A program made the position numbers and the translations under genes. 64,000 bases of DNA from G963677485 sp942492855 (GTDB lineage: Bacteria; Armatimonadota; HRBIN16), in NCBI GenBank assembly GCA_942492855.1, contig OW818647.1, forward strand, positions 3,410,001 to 3,474,000, read 5' to 3'. The notes under the pieces were generated by a model. That model was given only the letters and a program-made list of their open reading frames with translations, made no database searches and was not told the DNA's origin. Shown in pieces: positions 63,942 to 64,000 of the stretch (position 1 is its first letter; each line of letters starts with the position of its first letter).

Positions 63942-64000
63942 TGCAGGAGCAAGTTGGTAACATCATGAACGCGTACCACCCCAAAGGTTCGTCATCGCCA
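63942..64000 (+). CDS. Possible start of a gene cut by the window edge
   Basis: A reading frame opens at ATG 63942 (or ATG 63966 in the same frame) and runs to the window end, encoding MQEQVGNIMNAYHPKGSSSP. It is too short to identify. Confidence 0.2.

Overview
The window looks like chromosomal DNA of a diderm bacterium, most likely from Armatimonadota or a neighbouring lineage. This rests on gene content rather than a database match. It has an exported protein with a VPEP (PEP-CTERM) sorting signal, a dockerin-type surface protein, a prepilin-like protein with an FTLIELLVVIAIIAILASIL leader and a C-terminal H-X9-DG-like segment, several large secreted glycosidase-like proteins, and a probable outer-membrane barrel protein at the right end. 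Composition is moderately GC-rich. Many gaps between genes carry REP-like hairpins.

Layout. 0.2-5.2 kb: a CcrM/HinfI-like GANTC methyltransferase, a DUF2993-like lipoprotein, an acetyltransferase, and a two-gene minus-strand operon (PEP-CTERM beta-propeller plus dockerin surface protein) behind a cobalamin riboswitch with its own terminator. 5.4-10.9 kb: a complete rRNA operon (16S, tRNA-Ile, tRNA-Ala, 23S, 5S) with a near-consensus promoter and a strong terminator. 11.2-16.9 kb: a secreted glycosidase-like protein, an RNase P RNA gene, an Nramp-related transporter and a TolB-like propeller. 16.9-22.8 kb: small metabolic genes (acetyltransferase, cyclase/formamidase, amidohydrolase plus class II aldolase, UroD-like protein, an HsdR-N-like protein, YwbE). 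22.8-25.0 kb: an IS110-family transposase between REP-like repeats that are inverted relative to each other. 25.0-35.0 kb: housekeeping genes (acyl-CoA ligase, YjbQ, HrcA, GrpE, GlmM, CoaX, a nucleotidyltransferase-phosphomannomutase fusion, an FAH-family enzyme). 35.1-44.6 kb: carbohydrate-related genes with a GH127-like secreted protein, two tandem duplications and an SGNH hydrolase.

44.8-50.9 kb is the most distinctive region. It is a compact plus-strand operon with an ArsR regulator that has two cysteines spaced like those of persulfide sensors, TusA, an MvhD-like protein, two HdrA-like flavoproteins, a small winged-helix-like protein, a QmoC-like HdrC/membrane fusion, and a DsrE-family protein. 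Together they suggest a persulfide-responsive relay in which sulfur carriers (TusA, DsrE) exchange sulfur or electrons with a membrane Hdr/Qmo-like complex and the quinone pool. No aprAB, dsrAB, sat or HdrB-type gene is in the window.

51.3-58.7 kb: a secreted protein of unknown function, a TauE/SafE permease, a PhoR/PhoB-like two-component pair, an unrecognised barrel-like protein, a FetB-like permease and an exported protein. 58.7-64.0 kb: a REP-hairpin cluster, an EEP-family hydrolase, the prepilin-like protein, an Lrp/AsnC regulator translationally coupled to an aminotransferase, and an outer-membrane-like protein.

All calls come from reading the sequence and remembered family motifs; no search was run.
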